Part shown: piece after piece, positions 61,295 through 64,000 of the stretch
Layout: every line of letters begins with the position of its first letter
How positions within the stretch are numbered: the stretch's first letter is position 1
Source of the DNA: Megalobrama amblycephala
Taxonomy: Eukaryota; Chordata; Actinopteri; Cypriniformes; Xenocyprididae
Reading direction: 5' to 3'
Length of the DNA stretch: 64,000 bases
Assembly (NCBI RefSeq): GCF_018812025.1
Contig: NC_063058.1
Coordinates: 16,702,797-16,766,796 of the forward strand
The notes under the pieces: model-generated
The model's input: only the letters and a program-made list of their open reading frames with translations
What the model was told of the DNA's origin: nothing
The model's database searches: none
Made by a program: the position numbers and the translations under genes

Positions 61295-62245
61295 AGGTTC
61301 GGGAACCAAGAACTGGTTCTTATTTATAACTTTTTCCTTGAAAAAATGTTCGAAACCATATAATCTTCGCGTTTGTTAACAGTTTTCCTCGCGCGTTATT
61401 TGGATGGACGGAACACTACTAAAATGCTACACGAGTTGGCTATTCAGCATCACCGTCCAGTCCGCAACACCACTAACTTACTGAATCTACAGTGCAAAAC
61501 AGATGTCGTCCGATTCCCAAACAGATTACTCTTGTGAATTGGTTCTTTATAGCGCAAATTGTGTAGTCCAATTCCCCCAAACGGATGACTCTTGTAAATC
61601 GTTTCTTTAATTAAAAAAATTAAAAAATACCAAACGTACATCCAGTGTGAGTACTAATGTAGTCCGATTCCCGAAAGAATGACTGTTGTGAATATGTTCT
61701 CTACAGTGAATCAAAAACAAACGTAGACAGCAACCAATATTCTTTAATTGTCGAACGAATTGGTTACCTATAGTGAATCAATAAAATACGTACACTGCGA
61801 CCAGTTACCTATTCTCCAATTTCCGAACAAATTACTGTTTTTTTTTTTTTTTTAGTCAAACACAGCAGTTGAAACTTAAATCAGTTAATGACTAGTTGTT
61901 CAAATGACAAATTGTAGGCTAGTTAAAGACACATTATGAGTTTTTGTCAGTAGGCCTACCATTTTATAAAAATCAGTGAGTAGCCTAAATGAAATAGATT
62001 ACCACATTATTTGATTGTTTACTATTATTCTTTTAATACATTGAGCTGCATTTATGCTGCCCCTAAAAAGACATTAGGTGCAAGAATTGTAAATTGAAAT
62101 TTGTCATCAAAATAATCGCATTATTTGGTAATGCAATTGCCTTTTTTGAAATATTTCTTCATTAAAAGTACTAAAAGAATTTCTAACAGAACCATTAAAG
62201 AACCAGAATCATTAAGAGGAATTGGAACTGGAATCGTTACAGTAA
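61295..62245. repeat. Repeat with internal diverged tandem units
   Basis: Units of about 70-110 bp recur, each with TGTAGTCCGATTCCCGAA- and TTGGTTCTTTATAG-like words (about 61507, 61563, 61658, 61740). The flanking GGAACCAAGAACTGGTTC and GGAACTGGAATCGTTAC suggest a DNA-transposon family, but exact ends and target duplication are not clear. Confidence 0.4.
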
Positions 62246-62359
62246 ATCAAATCATTACAATAAAAATATACACAGTAGATTTCGAACCTTACTGTTTGAG
62301 CACACTGGCATTCGCTCAACTATGGAACTGTTGCTTAGTGCCTGTGCATTATCAGCTAA

Positions 62360-64000
62360 CCTAATGCCCAAGTGCAAAACCATAGACCAACATGAAAGCC
62401 ACCTCAGCCCCCAACCATGTCTAATTCCGTGTTACAGACATCATTTTCCTCATTAGATAAATTTAGTGACTAGACCCATGGAGCATCATGCCTTTCTGAG
62501 TTTCCGAGTTCATTGGAACAGATTAGATTACTCAACAGTGATCCGGCCATTGAGATGGTGTCATCTTCTGCGATTAGGCTTCAGAGGACAATCCCTTCTC
62601 CGGATCTCCGGCCCTGGAGGGGAGGCAGCGAGGGAGAAGATTGTTGCACTTGACACGTATTAGAGTAAAGCGAAGCAAATCAGCAGAGCTTAGAGCTGAC
62701 CTGTGCTATCTGTTATGTATCGGCCTTAGACTAACTCACACACTTCATTGATTTCACACTCCTTTTACCACAAATAACTCCCTTTCCTTTACTTGTGCGA
62801 GGCTTTGGGCTGTAAGAACCCTACTGGGTAATTTTAAATCATATAGTAAAGCCCATTACTTCAGGCAAGTTCATGGGAAAGATTGTTTGTGAGTCATGTA
62901 GCATAATGAGACAAGATCTGCAGTGATAGACTGAAGCAATCTGGCTTTTTTAAAAATTGTTTTATATATTTTAAACTGCATAATTCTGGAACATCAGGGT
63001 GAGAAAGTGTGAAATCCAGATGAGTCTGAATCAATTCCAGTCACATGTCGATTTGAACACGGATAGAGAACAGACGGTAGCTCGACTCACTGATCCTCAC
63101 CAGGTTCACTGAACCAGAAATCACCTGAAAACCCAACTATAACAAATGAAATGTCCTTGTAACATAAAGCAGATGTGGTTAGGAAAAGTATTGTTGTCGA
63201 AAATTAAGACCTGGAATGACTCTCTGAATTCAGTGTGCTGTGACAAATGAATGGAATCTATTCAAAGCTACATTCTCCAAATACCTGGATGCTAAAACAG
63301 CTGTTCTGTTCTGACTGAGATACTAAGAACAAACACAACACAAACCAACCTGACAAAAAAGACATTACATGTATAATATGAGCCTCTGTACGCTTCCCCT
63401 ACAATAACTTAAGTTTCTTTGAGTTGAAGCATGTCTAATTATATGTTATGTAGATGCAACTTTTAAACAGCACCTTTCCGTTGAGTTAACGAAAAGACTT
63501 GCCCTCTGCGAGTGCATTGCCACCTCACACAGAATTGCACCTAATTAATGCATAATGTGTGGGAAGACATATCATCTTCTTTCAAAGAAAGAAAAAGTTT
63601 CATTCGAATGCACTGCAATTATTAGCTTCGGTTCATGTGTATATTTCACATGCTTTCAAAGCCTTCAAGTTTATTCACTTCGCTAAACTTAAACAAGGAG
63701 AGAGCTCTCATTTTATCACTCAAGATTTGAATTTTACAGTTTAAATATAGGCCTACTTTCAAATGTCAAAATAAGTTTCCCATAAGTCTTTTGGGGTGCA
63801 CAGTGAAATTTATTTAGTCAGCATGAATCCCAATTTGCAGTTAAATTTACTTTCGTACTGCGACAAGTGAAACAGGATGTTTATTTATGAGAAAAATATT
63901 GCATATTGCATATACGTTAACATTATTGATAGCCTATGTGGCCTGAATGATGTCATCAGAAAAGAAAGTCGCTTTAGAGGTTATTAAAGGTTATTTTTCA
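62360..64000 (+). other. Unique distal block, candidate regulatory DNA, no gene
   Basis: It is largely free of recognisable repeats. The more complex patches are 62380-62700 (CCGGATCTCCGGCCCTGG) and 63400-63600 (CACCTAATTAATGCATAATG, homeobox-type words). No exon supported; the window ends in AT-rich DNA. Confidence 0.28.

Overview
This window is vertebrate nuclear DNA. Its introns, AT-rich spacer and dense transposon remnants of the kinds common in carp- and zebrafish-like fishes point to a cyprinid or a close relative. No prokaryotic features, rRNA genes or free-standing tRNA genes were seen.

Only one protein-coding gene can be supported: mpped2 (metallophosphoesterase domain containing 2), on the + strand. 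A TATA-plus-octamer promoter candidate lies at about 1.48 kb, followed by a CpG-rich probable 5' UTR exon. Six coding exons follow (4039-4166, 5275-5456, 9397-9622, 28058-28173, 28317-28430, 28678-28796). They join in frame with consensus splice sites to give a 294-residue protein, the usual family length. The 3' UTR runs to a polyadenylation signal at 29824. Intron 4 (9623-28057, 18.4 kb) makes up most of the gene and holds many nested transposons.

Transposons by class: (i) non-autonomous elements with exact TTAA target duplications (5699-6657, 6842-7635, 10901-11870, 49671-50075, 60001-60832, plus truncated or decayed relatives), the piggyBac-type signature; (ii) hAT-like elements with 8-bp duplications (7703-8931, 22807-23770, 26381-27047, probably 10749-13449, and possibly a 4.6-kb one at 30680-35303); (iii) elements flanked by TA (3435-3837, 12290-12997, 56677-56953); (iv) a tRNA-derived SINE, pieces of LINE-like and LTR-like elements, and long foldback elements. 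Several are nested, so their relative order of insertion can be read.

Downstream of mpped2 (about 30-64 kb) no gene is convincing. The two most unusual objects are here. One is a duplicated minisatellite at 30.96-33.93 kb whose 20-25 bp monomers carry the full cAMP-response-element palindrome TGACGTCA about 80 times (hand count). The other is a roughly 3-kb AT-rich satellite at 47.65-50.64 kb with higher-order structure, broken by two insertions; its monomer resembles the one inside the foldback element at 19.5-20.1 kb. Between repeats are unique, moderately GC-rich islands that may be conserved non-coding regulatory DNA. That is inference only, since no alignment could be run.
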